Origin: JAKVBK01 sp022447275 | GTDB lineage: Bacteria > Pseudomonadota > Alphaproteobacteria > Rhodobacterales > Rhodobacteraceae | Reading direction: 5' to 3' | NCBI GenBank assembly: GCA_047125605.1 | Contig: CP138932.1 | Span: forward strand, 3,534,001-3,598,000 | Length of the DNA stretch: 64,000 nucleotides | Part shown: positions 18,116 to 27,669 of the stretch, piece by piece | Layout: every line of letters starts with the position of its first letter | How positions within the stretch are numbered: the first letter of the stretch is position 1 | Notes under the pieces: model-generated | What the model saw: the letters and a program-made list of their open reading frames with translations, nothing else | Database searches by the model: none | What the model was told of the DNA's origin: nothing | Position numbers and translations under genes: made by a program

Positions 18116-18214
18116 TCGCGCCTCTTAGCGGCAATGGAGCAGCGCGGAAAGGGGCCTCTATCCGATCGTATCTGTGGCTTGTGGTTGACGGCGGCTTTTG
18201 CTTTTCTGCGCCAC

Positions 18215-19726
18215 ATGACGCGACGCGCACCCGATATCAGCCGGCGGCTGCTGCTGTCTGGCCTTCTTGCAACGGGGGCCAGTGCCGCTTTGGCAGCCCC
18301 GCCCAAAGTGTCTTTGCGGCCTGTGGTGCGGCCCCGCGATCTGGCCAGCTTGCCCCCAAGAAAGACAGACGGCGCAGCCCTTCTCAAGGCCGCCGGCCTG
18401 AGCGGCAAAGCAGGGTTCATGGTGGCAGACGCGGCCACCGGCGCTGTGCTAGACGCCTATAATCCTGTCTTGTCGTTGCCCCCTGCCTCGACGGCAAAGG
18501 CGATCACGGCGCTCTACGGGCTTGAACATCTCGGCAGTTCTTACCGCTTCCCAACGCGGCTGATTGCCGGTGGCCCGGTAGAAGGAGGGCGCATAAAGGG
18601 GGATTTGATCCTTGCCGGCGCCGGTGATCCCACACTCGATACTGACACGCTGGGAGAATTGGCCGCCAACCTCAAAGCCGCCGGTATTTTTGAAGTGACG
18701 GGCAAGCTGCGCATCTATGACAGCGGCTGGCCAAACGTGCGCACCATCGACCCCGGTCAGCCCGATCATCTTGGCTATAGCCCGGCGGTGGGCGGGGTGA
18801 ACCTGAATTTCAACCGGGTTCATTTTGAATGGAAACGCGCCAATGCGGGCCAGTATCAGGTCACCATGCAGGCCCGGGGTGAGAAGTTCCGCCCGGCCGT
18901 TGACATGGCCAGCATGCAGATCGCTGATCGGGCTGCGCCGATCTACACCTATGCGCAGCGCGACGGGGTGGAGCAGTGGTCGGTCGCGCAGGATGCGCTG
19001 GGCAAAGGGGGGGCGCGTTGGCTTCCGGTGCGCAAACCCCAAGCCTATGCGGCCGAAACGTTTGCAGCCATCGCACGCAGCTACGGCATCGCACTCAAGA
19101 TTGGCGCCCCCGCGGGGCGTCTGCCCAAAGGTGCCCAGACACTGGTGAGCTACGGCAGCGCACCCCTCGGCGACATCCTGCGCGGGATGCTCAAATATTC
19201 CACCAACCTGACTGCGGAATGCGTCGGCATTGCCGCCACCCAGCGGCGGGGCGGCAAGCCCGGGTCGCTCAAAGCGTCGGGGCGGGGCATGGCGGATTGG
19301 CTGCAGGACCGCGCCGGGGCGCATAAAGCGCGGTTTGTGGATCATTCCGGCCTTGGCGATGCGTCGCGTATCAGCGCCGGCGAGATGGTGCGCAGCCTCG
19401 TGCAGCTTTCGCCCGGTGCCGCCTTGCAGCCCCTGCTGAAGGAAATTCCGATGCGTGACAAGAATGGCAAGGTGCAGGAAAATTACCCGGCACAGATCCG
19501 CGCCAAGACGGGCACGCTGAACTTTGTCTCGACGCTTGCGGGCTTTGTCGAAGTGCCCGGCAACCGCAACCTTGCCTTCGCCATCTTCTGCGCCGACATG
19601 GACAAGCGCCGGGCCCTCAGCCGGTCCGAGCGGGAACGCCCCGAAGGCAACCGCACCTGGGTGCGCAAGGCGCGCAATCTGCACCTCGCGCTCATTGATC
19701 AATGGACCCGGCAGCACCAGGGTTGA
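18215..19726 (+). CDS. dacB: D-alanyl-D-alanine carboxypeptidase/endopeptidase, PBP4 type
   Basis: A 503-residue class C penicillin-binding protein (peptidase S13). The active-site motifs are all present: STAK at residues 92-95, STN near residue 328 and KTG near residue 430. The N-terminus DISRRLLLSGLLATGASAALA has two adjacent arginines before a mildly hydrophobic stretch, suggesting Tat-type export, though Sec is possible. It would trim or cleave peptidoglycan peptides in the periplasm. The ATG at 18215 gives the signal peptide. Confidence 0.94.
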   Translation: MTRRAPDISRRLLLSGLLATGASAALAAPPKVSLRPVVRPRDLASLPPRKTDGAALLKAAGLSGKAGFMVADAATGAVLDAYNPVLSLPPASTAKAITALYGLEHLGSSYRFPTRLIAGGPVEGGRIKGDLILAGAGDPTLDTDTLGELAANLKAAGIFEVTGKLRIYDSGWPNVRTIDPGQPDHLGYSPAVGGVNLNFNRVHFEWKRANAGQYQVTMQARGEKFRPAVDMASMQIADRAAPIYTYAQRDGVEQWSVAQDALGKGGARWLPVRKPQAYAAETFAAIARSYGIALKIGAPAGRLPKGAQTLVSYGSAPLGDILRGMLKYSTNLTAECVGIAATQRRGGKPGSLKASGRGMADWLQDRAGAHKARFVDHSGLGDASRISAGEMVRSLVQLSPGAALQPLLKEIPMRDKNGKVQENYPAQIRAKTGTLNFVSTLAGFVEVPGNRNLAFAIFCADMDKRRALSRSERERPEGNRTWVRKARNLHLALIDQWTRQHQG

Positions 19727-19846
19727 CGCCGGGGCCAGAGTGCCAGATGACCGCCCTTTCAGACGCAGCGCATTTGGCCTTGCTCGGCTCTTGCGCCAGA
19801 CGGGCCAGCGCCGCACACTGTGCCTTAACTTGGGAATAATAGCACC

Positions 19847-20266
19847 ATGACACGCACTTTGCCGCCCCCCACCCTGCACCTTCTCGATGAGGCCCGCGAC
19901 GTGCGCACCCGCGCCTATGCGCCCTACTCGAACTTTCAGGTGGGTGCAGCCCTGCGCACGCAGGAAGGGCAGGTCTTTGTTGGCTGCAACGTGGAAAACG
20001 TGGCCTACCCCGAAGGCACCTGTGCCGAAGCCGGGGCCATTGCGGCCATGGCCGCTACCGGTGCGCGCCGGATTGCCGAAGTCGCTGTGATCGCGGACAG
20101 CCCAAGCCCCGTGCCGCCCTGTGGTGGGTGCCGCCAGAAACTGGCTGAGTTTGCAGACCCGGAAACGCCCGTCACGCTGGCGACTGTGTCCGGGGAAACC
20201 CTGCACACGACGGTGGGTGATCTGTTGCCCGGCGCCTTTGGGGCCGCCCATATGGATAAGGCTTGA
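19847..20266 (+). CDS. cdd: Cytidine deaminase
   Basis: Cdd, 139 residues, the short homotetrameric form. Zinc and catalytic residues lie in GCNVENVAYPEGTCAEAGAI (Cys and Glu) and VPPCGGCRQKLAEF (two Cys). It converts cytidine and deoxycytidine to uridine and deoxyuridine. It heads the tightly packed operon cdd-deoA-deoB-add-upp, so its upstream region, 19727-19846, should carry the operon promoter; I could not fix one there. Confidence 0.96.
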   Translation: MTRTLPPPTLHLLDEARDVRTRAYAPYSNFQVGAALRTQEGQVFVGCNVENVAYPEGTCAEAGAIAAMAATGARRIAEVAVIADSPSPVPPCGGCRQKLAEFADPETPVTLATVSGETLHTTVGDLLPGAFGAAHMDKA

Positions 20267-20269
20267 GCG

Positions 20270-21601
20270 GTGGCCGGGACAGCTTTAGATGCCCGCGCAA
20301 TCCTGTCGCAATTGCGGGCTGGCACGCAGCTTGGCCCGGAGGCCCTGAACTGGTTTGCGCAGGCCCTTGGGCGTGGCGAGATCAGCGATGCTCAGGCCGG
20401 CGCTTTTGCCATGGGGATCTGCCGCGCGCCCCTCGACAGCGCTGGGCGCGTCGCGCTGACATGTGCCATGCGCGACAGTGGCAAGACGTTGCAATGGGAT
20501 GTGCCCGGCCCCGTGCTCGACAAACATTCCACCGGCGGTGTGGGCGATTGCGTGTCGCTGGCCTTGGCGCCGGCTCTGGCCGCCTGCGGCGCCTATGTCC
20601 CGATGATCTCTGGCCGCGGGCTGGGCCATACGGGCGGCACGCTCGACAAGCTTGAGGCAATCCCGGGCTACCGATCCGAAGTATCGCTAGAGCGGATGCA
20701 GCAGATCACGGCCCAAGTTGGATGCGCCATCGTCTCGGCCTCTGATGATCTCGCCCCTGCGGACAAGCTGCTCTACGGCGTGCGCGATGTCACGGGCACC
20801 GTGGACAGCATTGACCTGATCACGGCATCGATCCTGTCCAAGAAACTGGCTGAAGCGCCCGAAGCGCTGGTGCTCGACGTGAAGGTTGGCTCTGGTGCAA
20901 TCATGCCCGACCGCGCGTCTGCCGAGGCCTTGGCGCGGGCCTTGGTGCAAACCGCCAACGGCGCGGGCTGCCCAACAACAGCGCTGCTCACAGATATGTC
21001 CCAGCCCTTGGTGACAGCGGCAGGCAATGCCCTGGAAGTGATCGAGGTCATGGAAACGCTGACCATGACCGGCGTTACCCATGCGCTGTGGGAACTGACC
21101 GTGCAATTGGGGGGCGCCTTGCTCTTTGACAGCGGCATGACCGTCACGCGTGAACAGGGCGGCGAGGAGATTTCAAAGGCGCTGAGTTCAGGGCGTGCAG
21201 CAGAGAAATTCGGCGAGATGGTGGCCGCCATGGGCGGGCCGACCGATTTCATCGAACGCTGGCGGGACCGGCTGCCCGGCGCCTCTGTGCAGCGTTTGGT
21301 TTTCCCGGAGCAGAAGGGCTTCATTTCGCAGGTTGATACCCGAGCGCTTGGCGAGATCGTCGTGCATCTCGGCGGCGGGCGCCTGCGTGGCAGCGACAGG
21401 ATCAACCCCGGCGTTGGCCTCAGCCAATTGGCCGGGATCGGTGAAGAGGTCGGGCAGGACAGGCCCATCGCGATGGTTCATGCAGCCAACCAAGCAGAGG
21501 CCGACCGGGCGGAGGATGCGCTTGTTGCGGCCTATTCCGTGGGGCCGCTTCCCCTTGATCCGCCCGATCTCATTCTGGCCCAGATCGCGGGGGATGCATA
21601 A
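20270..21601 (+). CDS. deoA: Thymidine phosphorylase
   Basis: DeoA, 443 residues, splits thymidine or deoxyuridine with phosphate into base and deoxyribose 1-phosphate. The family signature is clear in KHSTGGVGDCVSLALAPALAACG and SGRGLGHTGGTLDKLEAIPGY, with the lysine motif VLDVKVGSGAIM. The start is a GTG three bases after the cdd stop; the first in-frame ATG would remove nearly 50 conserved residues. Its TAA overlaps the deoB ATG by one base. Confidence 0.97.
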   Translation: MAGTALDARAILSQLRAGTQLGPEALNWFAQALGRGEISDAQAGAFAMGICRAPLDSAGRVALTCAMRDSGKTLQWDVPGPVLDKHSTGGVGDCVSLALAPALAACGAYVPMISGRGLGHTGGTLDKLEAIPGYRSEVSLERMQQITAQVGCAIVSASDDLAPADKLLYGVRDVTGTVDSIDLITASILSKKLAEAPEALVLDVKVGSGAIMPDRASAEALARALVQTANGAGCPTTALLTDMSQPLVTAAGNALEVIEVMETLTMTGVTHALWELTVQLGGALLFDSGMTVTREQGGEEISKALSSGRAAEKFGEMVAAMGGPTDFIERWRDRLPGASVQRLVFPEQKGFISQVDTRALGEIVVHLGGGRLRGSDRINPGVGLSQLAGIGEEVGQDRPIAMVHAANQAEADRAEDALVAAYSVGPLPLDPPDLILAQIAGDA

Positions 21602-22806
21602 TGGCCCGGGCTTTTCTGGTGGTGATGGACTCGGTTGGGATCGGGGGCGCACCGGACGCGGCGGCCTTCGGGGACAGCGGATCAAACACTTTGGGCCATA
21701 TTGTGCAGGCCTGCGCAGACGGGCTTGCCACAGACGGACGACAGGGGCCCCTGCAAACACCGACGCTCGATGCGCTCGGGCTGCGTCATGCGCTGGGGCT
21801 GGCCAATGGCGATTGGCGCTTTGGGGCCGGGCCGGAGGCTGCACAGGGCATGTGGGGTGCGGCCACGGAAGTGTCGCAGGGCAAGGATACCCCGTCTGGC
21901 CACTGGGAACTGGCCGGGCTGCCCGTCCCTTGGGATTGGCACTACTTCCCGGCCACAGAGCCTGCCTTCCCGGAGGATCTCGTGGCGGCCGTATGTGCCG
22001 CCGCCGGAACGCAAGGTATTCTCGGCAATCGCCATGCCTCGGGCACAGTGATCCTCGAGGCGGAGGGCGCGCGCCACATGCAAACGGGCTATCCGATTTG
22101 CTACACCTCCGCCGACAGCGTGTTTCAGATTGCTGCCCATGAAGAAACTTTCGGGCTGCAACGCCTGCTGGACCTGTGCGAAGCGGTTGCCCCTCTGCTC
22201 CATGAGATGCGTGTCGGGCGCGTGATTGCCCGGCCCTTTGTCGGGGATGCCACCCAAGGCTTTGCCCGGACGACCAACCGGCGTGACTATGCCATTGTGC
22301 CCCCCGCGCCCACATTGATGGATTGGGTGCAGGCGGCAGGCGGCACCACCCACACCATCGGTAAGATCGCGGATATCTTTGCGCAGCAAGGAGTGGGGAC
22401 GCGCGTCAAAGGCGCCGATGCCCACCTGATGGAGCATTTGGCAGCGGCCGTGGCGGAACAGCCCGACGGCAGCCTGACCTTCGCCAATTTCGTCGAGTTC
22501 GACAGCCTTTATGGGCACCGCCGGGATGTGTCAGGCTATGCCCGCGCGTTGGAGTGGTTTGACGCGGGGATCGCGCCGGTGCTTGCAGCGCTGCATCCCG
22601 GTGACCTGATGATCCTGACGGCGGATCACGGCAATGATCCCACCTGGACGGGCACGGACCATACGCGGGAACGGGTTCCGGTGCTGGCCACTGGTCCGGG
22701 CTTTTCTCCGCGCGCTTTGGGGCATATGGGGTTTGCAGACGTGGCAGCCACCGTGGCGGCCCATCTCAACATTCCGGCCACGGGGCCGGGAAGGAGCGTG
22801 CTGTGA
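21601..22806 (+). CDS. deoB: Phosphopentomutase
   Basis: DeoB, 401 residues, an alkaline-phosphatase-superfamily mutase turning (deoxy)ribose 1-phosphate into the 5-phosphate. Metal-binding motifs are VVMDSVGIGGAPDAAAFGD at the start and LTADHGNDPTWTGTDHTRE near the end. It overlaps deoA by one base and add by four bases (GTGA), so translation of the three is coupled. Its product deoxyribose 5-phosphate would feed DeoC, whose gene is at 56.5 kb. Confidence 0.97.
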   Translation: MARAFLVVMDSVGIGGAPDAAAFGDSGSNTLGHIVQACADGLATDGRQGPLQTPTLDALGLRHALGLANGDWRFGAGPEAAQGMWGAATEVSQGKDTPSGHWELAGLPVPWDWHYFPATEPAFPEDLVAAVCAAAGTQGILGNRHASGTVILEAEGARHMQTGYPICYTSADSVFQIAAHEETFGLQRLLDLCEAVAPLLHEMRVGRVIARPFVGDATQGFARTTNRRDYAIVPPAPTLMDWVQAAGGTTHTIGKIADIFAQQGVGTRVKGADAHLMEHLAAAVAEQPDGSLTFANFVEFDSLYGHRRDVSGYARALEWFDAGIAPVLAALHPGDLMILTADHGNDPTWTGTDHTRERVPVLATGPGFSPRALGHMGFADVAATVAAHLNIPATGPGRSVL

Positions 22807-23777
22807 GCCAGAGCCCGAAGATCGAATTGCACTTGCATTTGGAAGGGGCGGCCAGCCCGTCTTTCGTGCGCGGGCTGGCAGCCGAAAAGAAGGCCGATAT
22901 CTCGGGCATCTTTGACGCCCAGGGCCATTACAAATACGCCGATTTCAATGCCTTTCTGAATGTCTATGAAGTTGCCACTTCGGTGATCAACACACCGCAA
23001 GATTATGCCCGGCTGACCACCGCGGTTCTGGAAGAATGCGCTGCACATGGCGTGATCTATGCCGAAACTTTCCTGTCACCGGATTTCTGTGGTGGCGGCG
23101 ATGTGGGGGCCTGGCGCGAATATGTGGCCGCGATGCAGGAGGCCGCACTGGCGCTGCGCGACACGATCGAACTGCGCGCGATCGTGACCTGCATCCGCCA
23201 CTTCGGACCGGAGAAAGCCCGGGCCCCGGCCCTGTGCGCCGCAGAAACCGTGGGCGATTTCGTCACCGGGTTTGGCATTGCCGGCGATGAAAAGACGTTG
23301 GAGCCCCGCGATTATGCCTGGGCTTTTGATTGTGCCCGCGAGGCCGGTCTGCGCCTGACGGCCCATGCCGGGGAATGGCGCGGCCCGGAAAGCGTGCGCG
23401 CCTGTCTTGATGATCTGCATGTCGAGCGGATTGGCCATGGGGTGCGCGCGATCGAGGATCCGGCCCTTGTCGAGCGGCTGGCAGAGGATGGCATCGTTCT
23501 GGAGGTCTGCCCCGGCTCGAACGTGGCGCTGGGCGTCTATCCCAATTGGCGCAGCCATCCCATCGAAACCCTACGCGCGCGGGGCGTCCCGGTGACCGTT
23601 TCAACGGATGATCCCCCCTTCTTTCACACCACGATAAGCCACGAGTTTGACCGCCTTGCAGACACGTTTGGCTGGGATGATACGGTGGTGCGTGAAGTCA
23701 ACCTGACGGCGGCCCGGGCCGCCTTCTGCGATGAAACGACGAGGCAAGCCCTCATCAAGCGATTGGAAAGCCAATGA
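22803..23777 (+). CDS. add: Adenosine deaminase
   Basis: Add, 324 residues, hydrolyses adenosine and deoxyadenosine to inosine and deoxyinosine. The metal ligands are in IELHLHLEGA, TAHAGEWRGPESVR, RIGHGVRAIEDP and VSTDDPPFF. The first coding residue is a GTG overlapping the deoB stop. It overlaps upp by four bases (ATGA). Some relatives deaminate adenine or other substrates; the nucleoside-salvage setting favours adenosine. Confidence 0.93.
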   Translation: MSQSPKIELHLHLEGAASPSFVRGLAAEKKADISGIFDAQGHYKYADFNAFLNVYEVATSVINTPQDYARLTTAVLEECAAHGVIYAETFLSPDFCGGGDVGAWREYVAAMQEAALALRDTIELRAIVTCIRHFGPEKARAPALCAAETVGDFVTGFGIAGDEKTLEPRDYAWAFDCAREAGLRLTAHAGEWRGPESVRACLDDLHVERIGHGVRAIEDPALVERLAEDGIVLEVCPGSNVALGVYPNWRSHPIETLRARGVPVTVSTDDPPFFHTTISHEFDRLADTFGWDDTVVREVNLTAARAAFCDETTRQALIKRLESQ

Positions 23778-24406
23778 CCCAGCATCTGACAGTCGTCGAG
23801 CACCCGCTCGTGCAGCATAAGCTCAGCAAGATGCGTGACAAGGACACGTCGACCGCCTCGTTCCGGCAGCTGCTGCGCGAAATCAGCCACCTGCTGGCCT
23901 ATGAGGTTACCCGCGAACTGGCGATGACGACGCAGAAGGTCGAAACGCCGCTGGAGGAGATGGATGCACCCATCTTGGATGGCAAGAAGCTCGCGCTGGT
24001 CTCGATCCTGCGGGCGGGCAACGGGCTTTTGGACGGCATTCTTGATCTGATCCCGGCAGCCCGTGTGGGCTTTGTCGGCCTCTACCGCGATGAGGAAACG
24101 CTCCAGCCGGTTCAGTATTACTTCAAAGTGCCCGAAGCGCTGGAAGACAGGCTTGTGATCGCCGTTGATCCGATGCTGGCAACGGGCAATTCCTCGGCTG
24201 CAGCGATCGACCTTCTCAAGCAGGCCGGGGCGCGCAACATCCGTTTCCTGTGCTTGCTGGCGGCGCCGGAAGGGGTGGCCCGCATGGCCGAGGCGCACCC
24301 GGATGTACCCATCGTGACTGCGGCTCTGGACAGCCATCTCAATGAGAAGGGATACATCGTTCCGGGGCTAGGGGATGCGGGTGACCGCATGTTTGGCACA
24401 AAATAA
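23774..24406 (+). CDS. upp: Uracil phosphoribosyltransferase
   Basis: Upp, 210 residues, makes UMP from uracil and PRPP. The PRPP-binding loop is VDPMLATGNSSAAAIDLL and the uracil region near the C-terminus is YIVPGLGDAGDRMFGT. It closes the salvage operon, recovering uracil released by DeoA after Cdd. An imperfect inverted repeat (CGCGGCGCT/AGCGTCGCG, 24422-24445) follows the stop without a T run. Confidence 0.97.
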   Translation: MTQHLTVVEHPLVQHKLSKMRDKDTSTASFRQLLREISHLLAYEVTRELAMTTQKVETPLEEMDAPILDGKKLALVSILRAGNGLLDGILDLIPAARVGFVGLYRDEETLQPVQYYFKVPEALEDRLVIAVDPMLATGNSSAAAIDLLKQAGARNIRFLCLLAAPEGVARMAEAHPDVPIVTAALDSHLNEKGYIVPGLGDAGDRMFGTK

Positions 24407-24484
24407 GCTAAGAATCCTGCGCGCGGCGCTTTACGTAGCGTCGCGAGTAAGGCATGCTCTTTTCAAAGAATGAGGGAGTGTGTC

Positions 24485-25879
24485 ATGGCGCGGAAGCTCT
24501 TAAACGTTGCGGTTCTGGTCAGCGCGTTGGCCATATCCGCTGATGCGCAAACCCTGCGGCGTGACCAAGGGCCGGTGAACTTTCCCCCCGCCAGCTTCAA
24601 AGGCACTCAGTTTGTTGACAATGAGGGCTGTGTTTATATCCGTGCTGGCTTTGAAGGTGCGGTGAATTGGGTGCCGCGTGTCACACGGGGACGGCGCCTG
24701 ATTTGCGGTCAGAAGCCGACATTTGCCGCCCGGGCAGCGCCGGCGCAGGCCCCACGCGCAGCCCCCGCACAGCCCCCGCGTGAAACCGCCCGCAGCAGCG
24801 CCCCTGCGGCACCGGTACGCGCCAGGGTCAAGGATCCGATCCCGACCGTGGCATCGGCCATGGACAGCAAACCGGCCGCTGCACCGAAGCCGACAACGGG
24901 CCTGTTCTCACTGTTCCGTCGGCGTACACCATCGCCAGCGCCTGCCCCAACCGTTGTGACCGCGACGCCCACTGTGACCGTGGCGCCTAAACCTGCCGCT
25001 GCGCCTGCGCCCAAGGCCCCTGCGGTGGCGCAGGTTCAGGTGTCCAGTGGCGGCTGTCCTGGTCGCAGCGCGATCTCGGCGCAGTATACCAACAGAAAAG
25101 GTGTGCGCTGTGGGCCACAGCTGGAAAGCCCAGTCGGGCTTGGGCCAAGCATTCAACCGACACAAACGGCATCCGCCATCGGGGGCAACAGCGGTGCGGC
25201 TATCTTGCGGATCGAAGGCGCCCCGGCAAAGGTTCCCGATGGGTATCGTCCGGTTTATGCGGATGGCCGGTATAACGAGCAGCGTGGCTTGCCGGCCAGC
25301 ACGACAGCCCAATCGCAACAGCGTGCCGCGGTTGCGTGGACAGCGGCGACGCCGCGCCGCCTGATCGATTTGCGCACGGGCGCCGATGTCACGGCTGACT
25401 ATCCATATCTGCGCTACCCAAACACCCGTCTGCGCGCCAGCGATGCCAACCGGCCCGCGGGTGACTTTGTGCGCAGCGTGGTCGTCGTGCCGCGCGGAAA
25501 CACACCATCGGTTTCCTCTAAAACAGCGCCCTCGGCCCGCGCCCTGACAGAGACGCCGTCCAAGGTGGCAGCACCGGCCCCGACAACTGTGGCCGTGGCG
25601 CCCAGGGCTGTCGCGCCAAAAGTCGCGGTACCGGCCCCCTCAGGCGGCGCGGGTTACCGCTTTGTGCAGGCGGGCGCTTTCGGCGTGCCTCAAAATGCCA
25701 TCAATACCGCAAACCGTTTGCGTGGGCTGGGCTTGCCAGTGACGACACAATCCATCACCCGCAGCGGGCGCGCATTAACCGTGGTGCTCGCGGGCCCCTT
25801 CCAGGATGGGGGCAGCAGCGCCCGCGCCCTATCGGCTGTGCGGGCGGCGGGTTTCCGGGATGCGTTCCCGCGACGCTGA
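24485..25879 (+). CDS. Exported SPOR domain protein
   Basis: A 464-residue exported protein. A signal peptide covers about residues 1-21 (cleavage near ISADA). Residues about 40-71 hold a Cys segment (FVDNEGCVYIRAGFEGAVNW then RRLIC) related to that of the OmpA/lipoprotein pair at 10.6-11.5 kb. A long Ala/Pro-rich linker follows, with a second Cys pair (GGCPGRSAISAQYTNRKGVRC). The C-terminal 75 residues are a SPOR domain (YRFVQAGAFGVPQNA, LTVVLAGPF), which binds denuded septal peptidoglycan. The ATG at 24485 follows AGGGAG. Confidence 0.87.
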   Translation: MARKLLNVAVLVSALAISADAQTLRRDQGPVNFPPASFKGTQFVDNEGCVYIRAGFEGAVNWVPRVTRGRRLICGQKPTFAARAAPAQAPRAAPAQPPRETARSSAPAAPVRARVKDPIPTVASAMDSKPAAAPKPTTGLFSLFRRRTPSPAPAPTVVTATPTVTVAPKPAAAPAPKAPAVAQVQVSSGGCPGRSAISAQYTNRKGVRCGPQLESPVGLGPSIQPTQTASAIGGNSGAAILRIEGAPAKVPDGYRPVYADGRYNEQRGLPASTTAQSQQRAAVAWTAATPRRLIDLRTGADVTADYPYLRYPNTRLRASDANRPAGDFVRSVVVVPRGNTPSVSSKTAPSARALTETPSKVAAPAPTTVAVAPRAVAPKVAVPAPSGGAGYRFVQAGAFGVPQNAINTANRLRGLGLPVTTQSITRSGRALTVVLAGPFQDGGSSARALSAVRAAGFRDAFPRR

Positions 25880-25883
25880 ATCC

Positions 25884-26081
25884 TTAGTAATGGGGGGGGC
25901 GTTCGTCCCCGAGGATGACGCCCCCATCGCTTGCCTGCGCGTCCGCCAGCGCTTTTTGGCGCAGCGCTTCCAAAATACGCGCCATCCCGTCCATCTCATC
26001 TCGCTGGGCTTTCACCACGTCTGAGAGCTCGTCGAGCATCTTTTCGAGATGTGCGATGCGTTCTTCCAACTCTTGCGCCAT
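25884..26081 (-). CDS. slyX: SlyX family protein
   Basis: A 65-residue coiled-coil protein with the family layout: ELEERIAHLEKMLDELSDVVKAQ, then a charged linker and the conserved C-terminal RPPHY. Its function is not known; in enterics it neighbours slyD. It is convergent with the SPOR gene (four bases between stops) and diverges from hisS. Confidence 0.88.
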   Translation of the reverse strand: MAQELEERIAHLEKMLDELSDVVKAQRDEMDGMARILEALRQKALADAQASDGGVILGDERPPHY

Positions 26082-26168
26082 TACTTATGCTCCGTGCCGG
26101 TTGCTGTTCTCGTGACCAAAAGCTAAAGACGCCGGGCACGCGACCACAACAACCGCAAGAGCGATTTC

Positions 26169-27665
26169 ATGGCCAAGCAGAAAAAGGCGCCCCGCCCCAA
26201 GGCGATCACGCCCAAGGGGTTCCGGGACTATTTCGGCGCCGACGTCGTCGAACGCAATGCCATGTTGGCAACAATTGCCGAGACATACCGTCTGCATGGC
26301 TTTGAGCCGCTGGAAACATCCGCCGTCGAAACCGTCGAGGCGCTGGGCAAGTTTCTGCCCGATGTCGACCGTCCCAATGAGGGTGTGTTCGCCTGGGAGG
26401 ATGACGATGCGGGCTGGGTTGCCCTGCGCTACGATCTGACAGCGCCGCTGGCCCGCGTGGCGGCCCAGTACCGCAATGATCTGCCAAGCCCCTATCGGCG
26501 CTATGCCATGGGGCCGGTCTGGCGCAACGAAAAGCCCGGGCCGGGCCGTTTCCGCCAGTTCTATCAGTGCGATGCGGATACGGTGGGGGCGCCCTCCGTT
26601 GCCGCAGACGCAGAGATTTGCGGCATGCTTGCCAGCACGCTTGAAGCGGTCGGGATCCCGCGCGGCGACTACATCGTGCGGATCAACAACCGAAAAGTGC
26701 TGAACGGCGTGATGGAAGTTGCCGGTGTTCTGAACCCGGATGATCCCACGCAGTTTGAGGCCGAGCGGGGCATTGTCCTGCGCGCCATCGACAAGCTGGA
26801 CAGGTTGGGCCCGGACGGGGTGCGCGCCTTGCTTGGAGCGGGCCGGGAAGATGCCTCCGGCGATTTCACCGAAGGGGCCGGTCTGAGTGCCGATCAGGCC
26901 GAAACCGTGATGGCTTTCATGTCTGCGCGGGGCGACAACGCCGGCCAGACCGTCGCGAATCTCCGTGCGCTTGTCGGGCCATCGGCAACTGGCAGCACCG
27001 GTGTGGACGAGCTTGACCAGATCGGGACCTTGCTTGCGGCCCAGGGCGTGGGCGAAGACAGGGCGGTGCTTGATCCTTCTGTTGTCCGCGGGCTGGGCTA
27101 CTACACTGGGCCTGTCTTTGAGGCAGAACTGACATTTGAGATCATGGACGAGAAGGGCCGTCCACGTCAGTTTGGGTCAGTCTCTGGCGGCGGGCGCTAC
27201 GATGATCTGGTGAAACGCTTCACGGGCCAGCAGGTGCCGGCAACAGGCATCTCGATCGGGGTGGACCGGCTGCTGGCTGCGCTGCGGGCCAAGGGACGGC
27301 TTGAACAAGCAGCGCCGGGCCCAGTGATCGTTACCGTAATGGACCGTGACCGGATGGCCGATTACCAAAGAATGGCCGCTGAACTGCGCGCTGCGGGCAT
27401 GCGCGCGGAGGTCTACCTTGGCAATCCAAAGAATTTCGGCAACCAACTGAAATACGCCGACAAACGCCAGAGCCCTGTGGCGGTGATCCAGGGCGCGGAT
27501 GAGGCCGCTGCCGGGAAGGTGCAGATCAAGGACTTGGTGCTGGGGGCGCAGATTGCTGCTTCGGCCAGCCTCGAGGAATGGAAATCCCAGCCCGCACAAC
27601 AGGAAGTGGACCTGGCCGATCTGGTGCCAGCCGTACGTGCCATTCTGGCCCGGACCGAGGGCTGA
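26169..27665 (+). CDS. hisS: Histidyl-tRNA synthetase
   Basis: HisS, 498 residues, a class II synthetase charging tRNA-His. Motif 2 is seen as YRYAMGPVWRNEKPGPGRFRQFYQCD-like sequence at residues 113-138, the histidine motifs are VVRGLGYYTGPVFEAEL and GSVSGGGRYDDL, and the C-terminal anticodon-binding domain follows. It heads hisS-hisZ-hisG, a common alphaproteobacterial order in which a synthetase and its relative HisZ lie side by side. Confidence 0.96.
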   Translation: MAKQKKAPRPKAITPKGFRDYFGADVVERNAMLATIAETYRLHGFEPLETSAVETVEALGKFLPDVDRPNEGVFAWEDDDAGWVALRYDLTAPLARVAAQYRNDLPSPYRRYAMGPVWRNEKPGPGRFRQFYQCDADTVGAPSVAADAEICGMLASTLEAVGIPRGDYIVRINNRKVLNGVMEVAGVLNPDDPTQFEAERGIVLRAIDKLDRLGPDGVRALLGAGREDASGDFTEGAGLSADQAETVMAFMSARGDNAGQTVANLRALVGPSATGSTGVDELDQIGTLLAAQGVGEDRAVLDPSVVRGLGYYTGPVFEAELTFEIMDEKGRPRQFGSVSGGGRYDDLVKRFTGQQVPATGISIGVDRLLAALRAKGRLEQAAPGPVIVTVMDRDRMADYQRMAAELRAAGMRAEVYLGNPKNFGNQLKYADKRQSPVAVIQGADEAAAGKVQIKDLVLGAQIAASASLEEWKSQPAQQEVDLADLVPAVRAILARTEG

Positions 27666-27669
27666 ACGG

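Noticed and set aside
18449..20251. A 600-codon open frame antisense to the PBP4-type gene and cdd
   Set aside because: Both plus-strand genes have complete catalytic motifs; the antisense frame has none and spans a gene border.
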